Below are positions 20,901 through 32,819 of a stretch of DNA of 64,000 nt, one piece after another. Under the pieces are notes generated by a model, which saw only the letters and a list, made by a program, of their open reading frames with translations, was not told the origin of the DNA and made no database searches. Both the position numbers and the translations under genes were made by a program. This stretch comes from Chamaelirium japonicum (lineage: Eukaryota > Streptophyta > Magnoliopsida > Liliales > Melanthiaceae): the NCBI GenBank assembly GCA_947650365.1, contig OX393550.1, forward strand, positions 103,442,343-103,506,342, given 5' to 3'. How positions within the stretch are numbered: the stretch's first letter is position 1; the number at the start of each line of letters is the position of its first letter.

Positions 20901-23900
20901 GGAGGGAGGGCGGTGGCGGGGGGCGCGGGGCAAAGGGGCAGGGGTGTGGGGGATTGAGCCGGGTCGGCCTGCCGAACAGGGGGGGGAAAGGAGGGGCCGG
21001 GGCTGCAGTGCAGGGAGGGAGGGCGGCGGCCGGTGGCGGGGGCGCAGGGCAAAGGGGCAGGGGGGGTTCGGTTGGGCTGGGGTCGGGAATCACGAGAGGG
21101 AGAGAGGGCTCGCGGGAGGAGAGAGAGAGGGAGAGGATGAGGTGGTGGTGGGGGCTAGGGAAAAGAAAAAAAAAATTAGGGGCTAGGGTTTCACACACTA
21201 GTCTGAACCTAGGGTTTCACACGCCTAGGGTTTGGGAAAAGAAAAATAAAAGGGGCTAGGGAAAAGAAAAAAAAAAAAGGGGCTAGGGTTTCACACACTA
21301 GTTTGAACCTAGGGTTTCACACGCCTAGGGTTTGGGTTTCACACACCTCACCCTGGTTTCACTCAGCATGCATGTGGAGGAAAACAGAAATTTCTTATTC
21401 ATTGCATAGTCTTACATGACCAATGGGCAGGCCTATATAAAGGCCTGCAACATCAAACAAAAGTCCCCAGAAATCGAGGTGGGACTAAATAACACAATTC
21501 AACAAAGAAAACAACAATGATGGTTCTGAATGCTTGATCAGAGCCATATGCTCAGGTGGCGCCTCCTGCGTTGGTACACGCGCCATAGGCGCTGCTCGAT
21601 GCCTCCATCAGAAATACTACCAACTAAAGTGCACACATAACCACTAATATTTTGTTGGATATATTTGTCATTGCTTCGATATTGTAAAAGATCTTTTCAA
21701 TTAGAACTTTGATAGTGACACTTCAAAAAGAAGCAGTTCTTCATATATTCATCCTTCGATAAGCACATTTTATAAAAGCATTTAACTTGTGAACAAAGAG
21801 AATAAAAAGGGCGTGTGAGAGAGAATACGTGTGAGTGAACAACATGTAAAGAGTTAAGAATATCTCAACATGGGTGTTTATTTAATTTAGTTTAGTAATC
21901 GATTTGTGGGAAAGAGTACTATATACCAAACCACATTTTTCGCATATTCAACTCCGTGATGAGTTAGCCAGCCCGAATTTTGGTGAGACAAGGGTATTTT
22001 CATTATTTTACACATACAAGTGTGTAAAGAGGTGCCTTCTTTCTGAAAAGGTGCCTTTTGATCTTAAAAAGTTGCATTCACACCTTCTCAGAAAGACACT
22101 CTATGAAATGTGTCCATTCAAAGTCTTTAAATAAAGGCAAACTTCACACATATGAACACATCAAAAATTCCATTCACACCTTCTCCCTCTTCGATTTCTC
22201 GAAACTTCCAGTGTCGGAGAGTTCTTGGAAGTTTTTGTTGTTGCTGAACGCAAACTCTTATAAGACTTTGTTGTATCCTGGAAGCGGGTTTTCAATTGTC
22301 CCATCGGCACACGGGAGTAAATCACGCTTCAAAGAAAGCATATTTGATACATGCCTCAATGTCACTGGTTTCAAATTCCAGATCTTCCAACATGAATATG
22401 ATATCATTACGGTTTGGCTTTATCTGAACCTGAGTTAGACTGGATTGATCTGTTTACTTGCCATGTTTGCTTTATTTTGGTCCATCTTGGGTTGGGTTAT
22501 GGCAATTTCTGAGGAAATTCAGGGCTTTGTCTAGATCAGTGTGGTTGGGCTCAATTTTGTTAGACATGAATTAATCTTGACTGAAGTTTGGGGTTTAGGT
22601 TAGAACTTGCACATTTTATAACTTCAAATTTTAGGTTTGTTTTGGACCATAATCAGGTAAGTAGCAGTTGAGTTTCGGTCAAACAAATGAGAAAATGTGG
22701 CAAACTCATTCAAGCATAATTCATAAGCTAGTTTTTGTAGCTTCTCCAAATAGTAGCTTTTTGACCACGTGTAGCTATGTTTATATGGCGACTACTTTGC
22801 AATCATTTACCTACAAAGGAGAGTCTTGCGCAACGCATCCCAGCGATCGACCCAGTGTGCCCGATGTGTTGAGAGGATATCAAGACATTGCATTTGTTCT
22901 TCAAATGTCCGTTTGTAGTCTTCGTTTAGTTCGGATCACCAGCGACAATAGACTCAAGGAATGCAAACCTCTCTCTGACGGATTGGTTTTACTTATGGAT
23001 TGATCATCCCACACCGAATCGGGACTTCTTGGCGTATATGGAAGTCTTGGTACTTGAAGGTGTTTAACCATAAATCTATTCCACCTATTAGGAATAATAT
23101 GTGGTTGCTATGCTCCATAATATTTCCTTGATGGAAGAGGAGTGGCCAGAAGTTACTAGCGCACCCTTTGGAATAGATGATACTATCAATCGACCACATT
23201 GGTCTCCTCCACCAGCTAGAATTTCAAAATCTATGTTGATGACTCTATTGGACCTCAAGATTCGGTAGTAGTGGTGGTTATTCGGGACCATGGTGGAAGC
23301 TTCATTGGAGGCTTATCTTGAGGTGGTGGAATCAGAAGACTTCCGGGTGGGACTATCTTGTGCGATGGAGCTCTCACATCCTGGGTGCATATTGGAAGGT
23401 GATGCAATTGCTGTTGTCAAACTTCTATCAAACTGGTCCATCGACATTCCATGGTGTATGACAGCCATTATACTCGATTGCTGATGCATGATGTAAAATC
23501 TTTCAAATGTCTCAATTACTCATATCCGAAGAGAATATAATGAGGCAGTTCTCAACCCTCAACCTTTCGTTTCTTCATCTCCGAGCGTTAGAGATGTTAT
23601 TTGTGCTTCCTTGTAAGTTGTAACATGAATAAAATCAAGTTTGAACCTCCTTTCAAAAAAAAAAAAAAACCCTTTTTGCTTTAAAAGATAAAGCTTTTCT
23701 TTAAGTAGCATCTATTATGCCCTTTGCCTAATCATGATATTCTTTTATATGATTCTTTTGATAATGAAAATCTTTGGACATTAAGTATTGTTATGCCATC
23801 TATATGAAATATGGAGCTAAACACCAATATGATTTAGGAATGGTTTTCCACTAGTTCTCGAGCTCATTATTCATGCCTTGGAGATGAATACACTTTCTTG

Positions 23901-26125
23901 TATTAAACCTTGCTTTCTTACCTCCTCATTGAACTCTTTCCTTTTTGGATGGATCATGGAGGGTTGCTCCCTTATTGTACAAGCTTAAATTGTGTAAGCA
24001 ATGTGGTAGGTATCCTACCCACCAACCAGTCTTCCATGTGTCATAATTAAGGTTTTAAATCTCGGCCGATACCGGTACGTACCGGTTTTAGCCGGTTCGA
24101 GACCGGTACTGCATCTGATACCGATACATGGCCCGTACCAGCCGGTACCGGTTCGTATCGACATATTCAGGTTTGTACCGACCGGTATGGCTAGTACAGA
24201 CTGGTACCAACAGATTAATTTTTTATTTTTTTGGTTTTTCTCCTTAACCGGTATCGGTCCGTATCAGCCAGTACCGGTAAGTACTGGCCTGTACATACCG
24301 GTTCGGGGCCTGATCGATACCGTGATCGATACCGTGATTTTAAACCTTGGTCATAACAGGTCCTTCTCCTGCCTATTATTAACTTGGCTTGGATTCATCA
24401 CAGACAGTCGATGTTAAGTTCAAAGCTAAGGTAGGGTTAACAATACTCCTGGATAGGGTCTGACTCCTAGGCATTGGCACCTAGACAAAAAAAAGGGGTT
24501 AAATATACTATTGTTTTTTATAAATTATAAATTATAATTAGTAAAATATGTTATAATGAATATTATTCTAGAATATCTATATAACATGGCACAACGAGCT
24601 GCATACTAACTAGACAAAATGGAACATGCTGACTAGACAAAAAAGGATCGAGCCCCCACCTATCCCGACCGACACTCTATTCTCCGATCAACGGTCTAGA
24701 TGCCTCAACATCTCCATCTAAATCCCGTGGTAATGAATATTATTTAGTCAGCTTGTTCACTTTGATTAGAAAAAATATGTTATAATGAATATTATTCTAG
24801 AATATCTATATAACAAGACACGGCGGCCTACATATTGACTATAGACCTATGCTATCAAAGTCGGGACTAGTCGGCGACTAGTCCCCGACTAGTCCCTGGG
24901 CGGCATTTTACCGATCGATTAATTTCGATTTCGTCATTGCTGGGCGGAATCCCGACTAGTCCCCGACTAGACCCGACTAGCCCCCGACTAACGACAGTCG
25001 ACTAGTCCCCAGGCAGCATTTTGCAAGCAAATTTTTTTTTTGAAAGGAGCCTTTGCAAGCAATTTTGTTTTGATTTTTTTACATTGGCTCAAAGTCTTGA
25101 GTCGCAAGACTCACAACTATGGCTCTTCCCTGTAATCATCTGTTGAGCACCTGAGAATCTCAGATAAAAACATAGACAAATAATTAGTTTATTTGTTGAT
25201 ATTCATATAACCCTATAATCAAAATTGGGGTTGTTCACTGATTAAACATCATCAAACAAATATTGTGATGAATTCTTAGTTCTGAGTCTTTTGACATGGG
25301 CATGAAGCCAATACAACTGTGTTCTGTTAGACTGTTACTTATGTATTTATACCCATGCTGTGAAGTGTGAAGGTATGTATTGTTATTAACCGACTAATAT
25401 CATATACTTATTGACATTTATCCTAGTTCATATATCATATATGTTTAGGGAGGGGGGGAGGGGTTAGATTAAGTTTTGGCCGACTAGTCCCGAATTAGTC
25501 CCGACTAGTCCTAGTCGGCCCTTGGCCGACTAGGGCCGACTACCGACTTTGACTGCATAGCTATAGACAAAATGAAACAACAAGCTTATTAGATAAAAAC
25601 GAATAAGCTGATTAGACAAAAAAGGACCGAACCCCCACCTATCTCGATCGACACTTTATTCTTCGATCAACGGTCCAGATGCCTCAATATCTCCATCTAA
25701 ATCCCGTGACGCCCCCAAATCGAGCAACCCGCCTTCATATCCCGCGATCAATTACGTCCCCCCAGAAACTTCCTTGACCACCTTCTGTGATCGGCCCAAA
25801 TGCGGCATGATGCAGCATCGGTCGCTTCCGCAATCACCACCCGCAATCGCCCCAAATCCGGAACGATCCCAGTATGGAAAGCCTTCATTGTCCCCAAATC
25901 TGGAATGATCCTGCATGCCAACATTATGAGATAAAACCCTTTTGGGGTTGGGACAAGTTAGGAAGGAGATCAAAGATCTTATCTCTCCCATAACAATCTG
26001 CAAAACTCAATCCCTTGTTTCACGCCCATAACACCCTCCTCTCCCTTCTTCACATATGTCCCCCCCTTTTTGGCCATTCCATATTTCCATCACATATGTC
26101 CCCCCCTTTTTGGCCATTCCATCAC

Positions 26126-26158
<33 letters not shown>

Positions 26159-27131
26159 GGGGGGGAGAGCATACGGAGGAGGAAAGAGGAGAGGAACAAG
26201 GCTGCCTGATATCCCTCGCACGCGCCAGTGAGGCATGATGGTAGCTTTGGTCCTCCTTCCCATCGGTTAATTCCCCTCCCCCACTTATACTCCTGGCCAC
26301 TCCTGGCAAAAAATCCGACCTCCCCTGGATTTGTCGTGACTCCTCGCCTACTTCCTAACCACCTCAGGCCTCTGAAGACTCGCCGGCGAACCCCGAACAC
26401 GTGGAGTCGAGGCTGAGGGTTGCGGGCGAAGAAGGGGGGAGGGTTAGCCGCTGTTGTCGGGGAAGGCTATGACGACGGCCTTCGGGAGGCTCCAGAGGAG
26501 GGAAGGAGGAAGAATCTGAGGATGGGGAAGAGTATAAGGAGGAGGAGGAAAGAGGAGAGGGACAAGGCCGCCTGATATCCCTCGCACGCGCCAGTGAGGC
26601 ATGATGGCAGTCTTGGTCCTCCTTCCCATCGGTTAATTCCCCTATCTCGATCGACAAAAAAACGAATAAGCTGATTAGACAAAAAAGGACCGAACCCTCA
26701 CCTATCTCGATCGACACTCTATTCTTCGATCAACGGTCCAGATGCCTCAATATCTCCATCTAAATCCCGTGAGGCCCCCAAATCGAGCAACCCGCCTTCA
26801 TATCCCGCGATCAATTACGTTCCCCCAGAAACTTCCTTGACTACCTTCTGTGATCGGCCCAAATGCGGCATGATGCAGCATCGGTCGCTTCCGCAATCGC
26901 CCCAAATCCGGAACGATCCCAGTATGGAAAGCCTTCATTGTCCCCAAATCTGGAATGATCCTGCATGCCAACATTATGAGATAAAACCCTTTTGGGGTTG
27001 GGACAAGTTAGGAAGGAGATCAAAGATCTTATCTCTCCCATAACAATCTGCAAAACTCAATCCCTTGTTTCACGCCCATAACACCCTCCTCTCCCTTCTT
27101 CACATATGTCCCCCCCTTTCTGGCCATTCCA

Positions 27132-27191
<60 letters not shown>

Positions 27192-28106
27192 ATACGGAGG
27201 AGGAAAGAGGAGAGGAACAAGGCTGCCTGATATCCCTCGCACGCGCCAGTGAGGCATGATGGCAGCTTTGGTCCTCCTTCTCATCGGCTAATTCCCCTCC
27301 CCCACTTCTACTCCTGGCCACTCCTGGTCAAAAATCCGACCTCCCCTGGATCTGTGGTGACTCCTCGCCTACTTCCTAACCACCTCAGGCCTCTGAAGAC
27401 TCGCCGGCGAACCCCGAACACGTGGAGTCGAGGCTGAGGGTTGCGGGCGAAGAAGGGGGGAGGGTTAGCCGCTGTTGTCAGGGAAGGCTATGACGACGGC
27501 CTTCGGGAGGCTCCAGAGGAGGGAAGGAGGAAGAATCTGAGGATGGGGAAGAGCATAAGGAGGAGGAGGAAAGAGGAGAGGGACAAGGCCGCCTGATATC
27601 CCTCGCACGCGCTAGTGAGGCATGATGACAGCCTTGGTCCTCCTTCCCATCGGTTAATTCCCCTCTCCCACTCCTCCTCCTGGCCACTCCTGGCCGAAAA
27701 TCCGACCTCCCCTGGATCTGTCGTGACTCCCCGCCTGCCTCCTAACCACCTCAGGCCTTTGAAGACTCGTTGGCGAACCCTGAACCCGTGGAGTCGAGGC
27801 TGAGGGTCGCGGGCGAAGAAGGGGAGGGTTAGCCGCTGTTGTCGGGGAAGGCTATGACGAGGGCCTTTGGGAGGTTCCAGAAGAGGGAAGGAGGAAGAAT
27901 CCGAGGATAGGGAGGGGACCGCCGCCGGCCCGGACATAGTTTGCCATGCCAAGGGTCTGCCGGAGATGTTGTAGAAGATGAGGGCAATCGGGGGGAGCAC
28001 CGTCAGCTTCGGACGAGCCTTCACTGTCGGTCCTCCGTTCGGATCGTCACCTCCCTTCACGGCCTCTTCGCCCATTAGAGAAAGTTGGAGCAAAGACGCC
28101 ACTTCC

Positions 28107-28179
<73 letters not shown>

Positions 28180-30041
28180 TCTGTGTGTGTGTGTGTGTGT
28201 GTGTCCCTCTTTTATGAATGCATGCAGGCAAATCCGGAAACCAATATTTTATGCTTTTCTAATGCAGATTGAGATGATGTCAGAGGCAATCGATGAAACA
28301 TTGGATAAAGATGAGGCAGAAGAGGAAACTGAGGAGCTAACCAACCAGGTATGCAAATGTTTCCTTACTTTACATGAAGAGATGCAGTATTCAGCAGAGG
28401 ACAACTAGGAAGCTGCTGAGTAAAATTGTATTATGGAGTTTATTAGGTCTGATACAATTTATCTTACTGAACTCTTTTAGGTGCTTGACGAAATTGGCGT
28501 TGACATTGCGTCACAGGTAGACTTTTCTTGGAAGTTTGATTTGTATTAAGTTCAAAAAAAATATTTTATGTTCTCTCTCTTGATCAACATGAACAATCTT
28601 GATGCTGATCCAGCTTTTTTGTCATCTTAACTTCGTACAGTTGTCTTCTGCTCCTAAAGGTCGGATTGCAGTGAATAAGAAAGTTGATAATGCCTCAAGG
28701 TATAAAATGTTTTTCCTGTAGTTGCAGTGAAAATCATCAATTTCTCACTCCCAAATAAAAACTAGATAGTGATTAGTTAAGGGGGATACAAGAATACAAT
28801 TCCTTTTTCAAAGGAAATGTTCTTTTAGTTGTTCCTTAGGCATGAGACTGTGCCACTGTATGCTGCACTTCAGCAGCCAGTAAGAAGAAATGTGCTCTTC
28901 TTCAGTCAAGTATAATGATGTTAGCTTTACTACAGTGTAAATACTGTAGCATCTAGGATACCAGTAAGAAAATGTCGTCCTTGTATAACTTCTATAGCAC
29001 CTCTTGCACCAAAATTGGGCACTCTTGTAATTCTGCTCATGAAAGTCTAAGCACTCCTCTGGGTAGGCTTACAACAGTTCAAACTCTGAAAGTGTCAAGT
29101 AACAGATTTCTTCTCCAGTTGATCTGAAGCTTTTTGAAGTCTAGCCGTATTTACAAAGAAATCAGTAGCCAACCTATCAAAGCTATACAAGACACCAAGA
29201 GAAGCTTTTGATATTCATTATTGTATTTTAGGGAATGCTGTCTCATTTCAGCTATTTGGATTATAATTTGTGCCACAAGCCATCATGTTTTCCATCCGGA
29301 TGTAGCCATCAGAACCGTTGCTTTTCCCGATCACTATTTGGGGCTGGGTGCAATTGGATGGCTTTGATCAGTGCCACCTAATGATATCCCCAACCGGATG
29401 GAAACCAGGATGGCTAAATAGCATTTATCTTTGTGTCACAGAGATGAATGTAATTCCTTATAGCAAATCTTGTGATGTACTTCTTAGGTTAGACTGTTTT
29501 CTAATCTAAGGGAATCTTGGAGGGTTGCTCCCTGGTTACATGGAGCTTAAACTGTGTAACAAACAAAGGTAGGGCTTCTTGCCCTTCAGCTGGTCTTTTT
29601 TAGGTTTTTTGGCATGTCCCTCTGCTGCCAAGTTGCCGTGATTAGGTTTTCGGCACCGATCTTAGAGGGTTGACATCAAGATGCCAACAGGTCAAAAAAT
29701 TCTTGTGAATCTTCACTATTCTTGTGAATTCTTGTGATCTTCCGCACCGATCACTGAGTCTTGTCCCATCTTGATGGGATAAGACTTGAATGATCACACG
29801 GTCTTCGTTATCGTATTTCTATGTACATGAGATGTGTAGAGACAAGCTAATGTAACAGTAGAAAAATCCGGCTAATCGAGAGCATAGAAGATACTGTAAT
29901 CTTCTTTTCTTGAAACTCCATTCTGATAAAATGACACCTTGCCTTTGCAGAACTGTAGCTCCTAAGAATCCTACTAGAGCTCCTGAGAATCCTGATGTCG
30001 ATGATCTGGAGAAGAGGTTGGCATCCCTGCGGCGCATCTGA
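17955..30041 (+). CDS. VPS2.2: ESCRT-III subunit VPS2 (VPS2.2/VPS2.3 type, CHMP2-like), 11 coding exons
   Basis: Coding exons: 17955-18006, 18378-18422, 18612-18646, 18734-18784, 19256-19360, 19462-19533, 19687-19758, 28268-28348, 28481-28516, 28641-28699 and 29951-30041. Phases agree throughout and give 232 residues. Known role: VPS2/CHMP2 polymerises with the other ESCRT-III subunits on endosomes for intralumenal vesicle budding and recruits VPS4. Seen: basic N-terminal MNIFKKKT, helices with ILARQLVRLRQQITNLQG and MKGASKAMAAMNKQM, an acidic stretch EAIDETLDKDEAEEETEEL, and a C-terminal MIM1-type motif DLEKRLASLRRI at the stop. Plant VPS2.2 proteins, as I recall them, start at MNIF, corresponding to the ATG at 17973; the upstream in-frame ATG at 17955 has a good context (gccATGg) and adds six residues. 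Introns are GT-AG except intron 4, which reads gag|GCAAGT...TTCAG|gca. Intron 7 (19759-28267) is 8.5 kb of repeats. No break is seen in any exon. VPS2.2 versus VPS2.3 cannot be decided by eye. Confidence 0.95.
18785..19255 (+). other. GC-AG intron 4 of VPS2
   Basis: The intron begins GCAAGT directly after exon 4 (…GGA AAT GAG) and ends TTTTCAG before GCA GCT ACC CGG. The protein TGNEAATRIL across the join matches the conserved VPS2 sequence, so the GC donor is required by the reading frame. AG|GCAAGT is the standard strong form of the GC donor. Confidence 0.9.
18930..19195 (+). mobile_element. RTE-type LINE 3' remnant in VPS2 intron 4
   Basis: A degraded frame reads approximately LRLFGHVQHRVEAAQMRRGS, then GRPRSTLMEIV, DMKKLSLTTDV and LNRNEWRKRSHKADPKEMGH. 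This order matches the C-terminal tail of plant RTE reverse transcriptases. It is inserted in the sense direction of VPS2. Confidence 0.7.
20405..20731 (-). CDS. Unidentified 108-aa ORF, antisense in VPS2 intron 7
   Basis: A complete frame from ATG (20731) to TAG encodes an acidic start MADLDVDHCLIDDEDGFLDI, then a helical basic part with YVKRITYLVAKDTEARLG, then a Pro-rich tail ending EIPEVPLDPQ. I do not recognise the family. Upstream on the minus strand, copies of aaaccctag, a motif common in 5' leaders of plant housekeeping genes, appear at about 21185-21330. The segment therefore resembles the 5' end of a nuclear gene captured in the intron: a first exon whose splice site has been read through, or a small retained gene. 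The long opposite-strand frames here are low-complexity shadows. Confidence 0.35.
   Translation of the reverse strand: MADLDVDHCLIDDEDGFLDIRSPFLDFKFSAGENVKEYVKRITYLVAKDTEARLGISENHQRWHPGAPVHPSVLALRALAQVPPQPESPASISTPPPAEIPEVPLDPQ
20800..21340. repeat. Duplicated purine-rich and telo-box-like repeats
   Basis: A block with cgggaatcacgagagggagagag and gcaggg...gggcgg sections appears twice (about 20816 and 21084; inner parts about 20890 and 21003). A second repeat with ggctagggtttcacacac occurs at 21181 and 21282. Very GC- and G-rich; long frames are not proteins. Confidence 0.7.
21365..21560 (-). mobile_element. Possible LTR fragment
   Basis: On the minus strand a TATA-like CTTTATATAGG is followed by caatgaataagaaatttctg, the kind of leader seen in plant LTRs. 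No second LTR, primer site or coding part was found, so this is a weak call. Confidence 0.25.
22440..23668 (+). mobile_element. L1-type LINE remnant ending in poly-A, RNase H part legible
   Basis: Near 22815-22910 a zinc-binding-like segment of the kind that follows LINE reverse transcriptases is visible (HPAIDPVCPMC...LFFKCPF with interruptions). At 23225-23480 an RNase H (RVT_3) domain follows: VDDSIGPQDSVVVVVIRDHGG, then EDFRVGLSCAMELSHPGCILEGDAIAVVKLL and SIDIPW. Conserved D and E residues can be seen (VDD near the start, EGDA later). The frame shifts at least twice. It ends CTCCTTTC plus 14 A at 23655-23668, the 3' tail. It lies in sense orientation inside VPS2 intron 7. Confidence 0.75.
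24047..24349. mobile_element. MITE, 303 bp, ends TTAAGGTTTTAAATC
   Basis: The left end reads AAGGTTTTAAATC and the complement of the right end AAGGTTTAAAATC. Flanks share GTCATAA (24040-24046 and 24350-24356), possibly extended by a base. The interior is built from CCGGTACCGG-type motifs in both orientations. Duplication length of 7-8 bp allows hAT-like or Mutator-like; not decided. Confidence 0.6.
24847..25560. mobile_element. hAT-like MITE, 714 bp, with perfect 8-bp duplication
   Basis: Terminal repeats CTATGCTATCAAAGTCGG and (complement) CTATGCAGTCAAAGTCGG match at 16 of 18 positions. The flanks CTATAGAC at 24839-24846 and 25561-25568 are identical. Subterminal regions are packed with CGACTAG motifs in both orientations. 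A tiny poly-T insertion sits inside at 25031-25051. Confidence 0.8.
25031..25051 (-). mobile_element. 21-bp LINE-tail insertion with 11-bp duplication
   Basis: Eleven bases, TTTGCAAGCAA, occur at 25020-25030 and 25052-25062. Between them lies only a T-run followed by GAAAGGAGCC. Its complement, GGCTCCTTTCAAAA, matches the 3' end of the LINE at 23645-23668 (CCTCCTTTCAAAA). It reads as an insertion that copied little more than the tail. Confidence 0.6.
25601..27960. repeat. 1.06-kb tandem duplication with nested ~365-bp subrepeats
   Basis: The phrase gaataagctgattagac occurs at 25601 and 26664 (offset 1063) and the two units run nearly identically to about 26640 and 27660. Inside each, a subunit marked by cctgatatccctcgcacgcg recurs every ~365 bp (about 26207, 26570, 27226, 27592). 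A diverged piece of the unit start is also at 24630-24731. The units differ mainly in the microsatellite: GA plus G-run at 26127-26166, pure GA at 27137-27190. Frames here are repeated and low-complexity, not a gene family. Confidence 0.85.
28107..28204. repeat. (CT)n-(GT)n microsatellite upstream of VPS2 exon 8
   Basis: About 66 bp of CT followed by CCCTCT and about 22 bp of GT, ending some 60 bp before the exon 8 acceptor (atgcag|att at 28267/28268). It sits in the region where branch point and polypyrimidine signals act. Confidence 0.9.
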
Positions 30042-30257
30042 TCAAGTGCTGAAATCATATGTTTTGTATGTAAAAGTTTGTTTACTAGGAAAAAGGTTTC
30101 AATTGTTGTGGCTCAAAATGCTGGCAATATCCATTCTTTTAGGTAATCCCCTTTGTTGTCTCTGTACCCAGTACATGGACCCCTATGCTGTGCACTATAA
30201 GTTCTGGATCTATGTTATCATGATCTAACATTTGTATGTTCTGATTTGCTTGTCATT

Positions 30258-30258
<1 letters not shown>

Positions 30259-30313
<55 letters not shown>
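30259..30313. repeat. (CT)n microsatellite
   Basis: About 27 uninterrupted CT units, some 220 bp downstream of the VPS2 stop codon, probably in or just beyond its 3' untranslated region. Confidence 0.9.
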
Positions 30314-30318
<5 letters not shown>

Positions 30319-30755
30319 CTGCACTAGTGAAGGTAAATAAATAAAATTGTACATTTGCTTGTCTGTTGTTATTGTACTCCTTAAATACTTACAACTAATT
30401 CTGTGGACTCTTATCAATGCTTCCAACTGAATGCCTTGGATTTTTGCGAATACCCCCTTGGTCGAAAATACCAAATTGTGACCATGATGTGTATATGAAT
30501 GAAATCCAAAACCAATCTGTGAGGCTCTGTTTGAACTTCCCAGCAGCAAGTCTACTAGAGCAATATTTGGCGGCTACCACGTGTGCTAGTTAGGGTCGGG
30601 TTGGTTCGGGTATTTTGACCAACTGGGTCAGCTCGGTTCTAAGTTTTGTGGACCAGATTAAATACGAGTGTCGGTTCTGGGTTGTGGCTCGGGTAGATCC
30701 GACTTAACCTGATAGTCGAACTCATATATATTAGTCCATAGATATGGTGAAGTCC

Positions 30756-31338
<583 letters not shown>

Positions 31339-31339
31339 C

Positions 31340-32800
31340 GTGTCTAGACTTGGTGGTATACATCACACTAGCACACAAGTAAGCGTTTGTTGTTTGCTAA
31401 CATTGAACCAACTACCAAGAGAACTCAACATGTGGCATCCATGCCCAATTCGGGTTTCAATAGGGTAGAACTGAACTAATTCGGTTCGGTTCCGGGTTGG
31501 GTCAAAACCGAACCAACCCGACCCAAGTTGCACCCCTAACAGGCCTGTAGACCCAGTACACGAGGAGGTGGCGTGCAAGGATTTGTGTTGGGGAGGGGGA
31601 CCCACTATAAAAAAAATCTGGCAAGTGTTTTACAGTATGAGGGATCAAATCAAATTCCCCATATGCGGGGTCTACCGGCACACGGGTAGCCGCCAAGTAT
31701 TGTGTTCTATGAATAACTCTAGTTTTTAGCATTATCATCCATCTGCATTTTCCACACAAATTAATTTAGAGGGACTAAGTGTAAATTGCAACAAATCCCC
31801 ATTGTTCTCATCAAATCAGCACAGAATTAGGAGCCATAGAAGTAAACAAATTTCTTCTTAACCACCATTTATAGTATGATTGAGGCATACCGACACCTCA
31901 TTATAAAATTGAGATCTGTCCTCATAACATAACCCTAAAATAGATAGAAAATGGTGAAGAGAGAACCCCTGTGGATGCAAACTGCAGAAATAAAACAACA
32001 TTAGGCTTGATGGTAATGATCGCGACATTCTATTTTCCCCTCCATGCACCGATCTCCATCGCTGTGGTCTTCGCCTGATTCATCTTCGCGTGTGGATGGG
32101 TGCGCAACAATGAATATCGGCTGGCAACTTCCGCCGTCAGGGAAGGGGATGTCAAATTTGTTTCCCAATCTTGGGACACCCGCAAAATGATAGCCTCACG
32201 CTTCTCGTTATGACCGAGCCAGAGGGATCATCTCTCATCGTAGACCACCTCGTCTTCCACAGGAGGTGACTGGCCGAAGGCTATGTGGCTCATATGAGTC
32301 GTTCCATCTGTCATCATAGCTCGAACAGCCTGCCAGCAGGTGAGTCCAAATATCAAGAATTACGTGCAAATTCAGCTGCATTTCGAGGGAGGTGGGTACT
32401 GATATTGAACGGAATAACATAACAAGATTATTTTTCTCATCATGGCATTTCGATGAATCCTCTAGTTGATCGTCGTCATCATCATCCAAGCCTTATCTTA
32501 TCAAGATACGAATTTCCGAACAGCTATCAACCCGACATCAACAGTTTAAGATTGATGTTCAAAACCTGACCAAGGTAACTTGGCAAGAGAGGGGCATATG
32601 GCAAGAAACCTAAGGCCAGTCAGCGGGTAGTGAGACCTACCGTGTTGGTTACGCAGTTTAAGCTCATGCAACCATGAAGCAATCTTCTGGAATCTTAATT
32701 AAGATATTAGAAAGGCTTATAAACAAGTACATTGCATATTGTGTACAGTAGGTTAAACAAAATTTTATGCGATATTGCAAGATGAAATTTCAGAAGTTCT
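31340..32800. other. Intergenic stretch between VPS2 and RECA1
   Basis: The two convergent genes end at 30041 and about 32820. Short frames are present but no family is recognised. A minus-strand acidic frame (LDDDDDDQLEDSS, near 32450-32488) resembles the acidic tail of some RecA1 proteins, but it lacks a convincing acceptor; see findings. Confidence 0.4.
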
Positions 32801-32819
32801 TGTGAGCCATTGAATATCT

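Noticed and set aside
20662-21259. Two 165-183-codon frames rich in Gly/Arg or Pro/Ser
   Set aside because: Low-complexity consequence of GA- and G-rich duplicated sequence; no conserved motif.
27488-28231. 247-codon minus-strand frame
   Set aside because: Composed of the tandem duplication plus a GA microsatellite (Arg/Glu run); not conserved between the two copies in a protein-like way.
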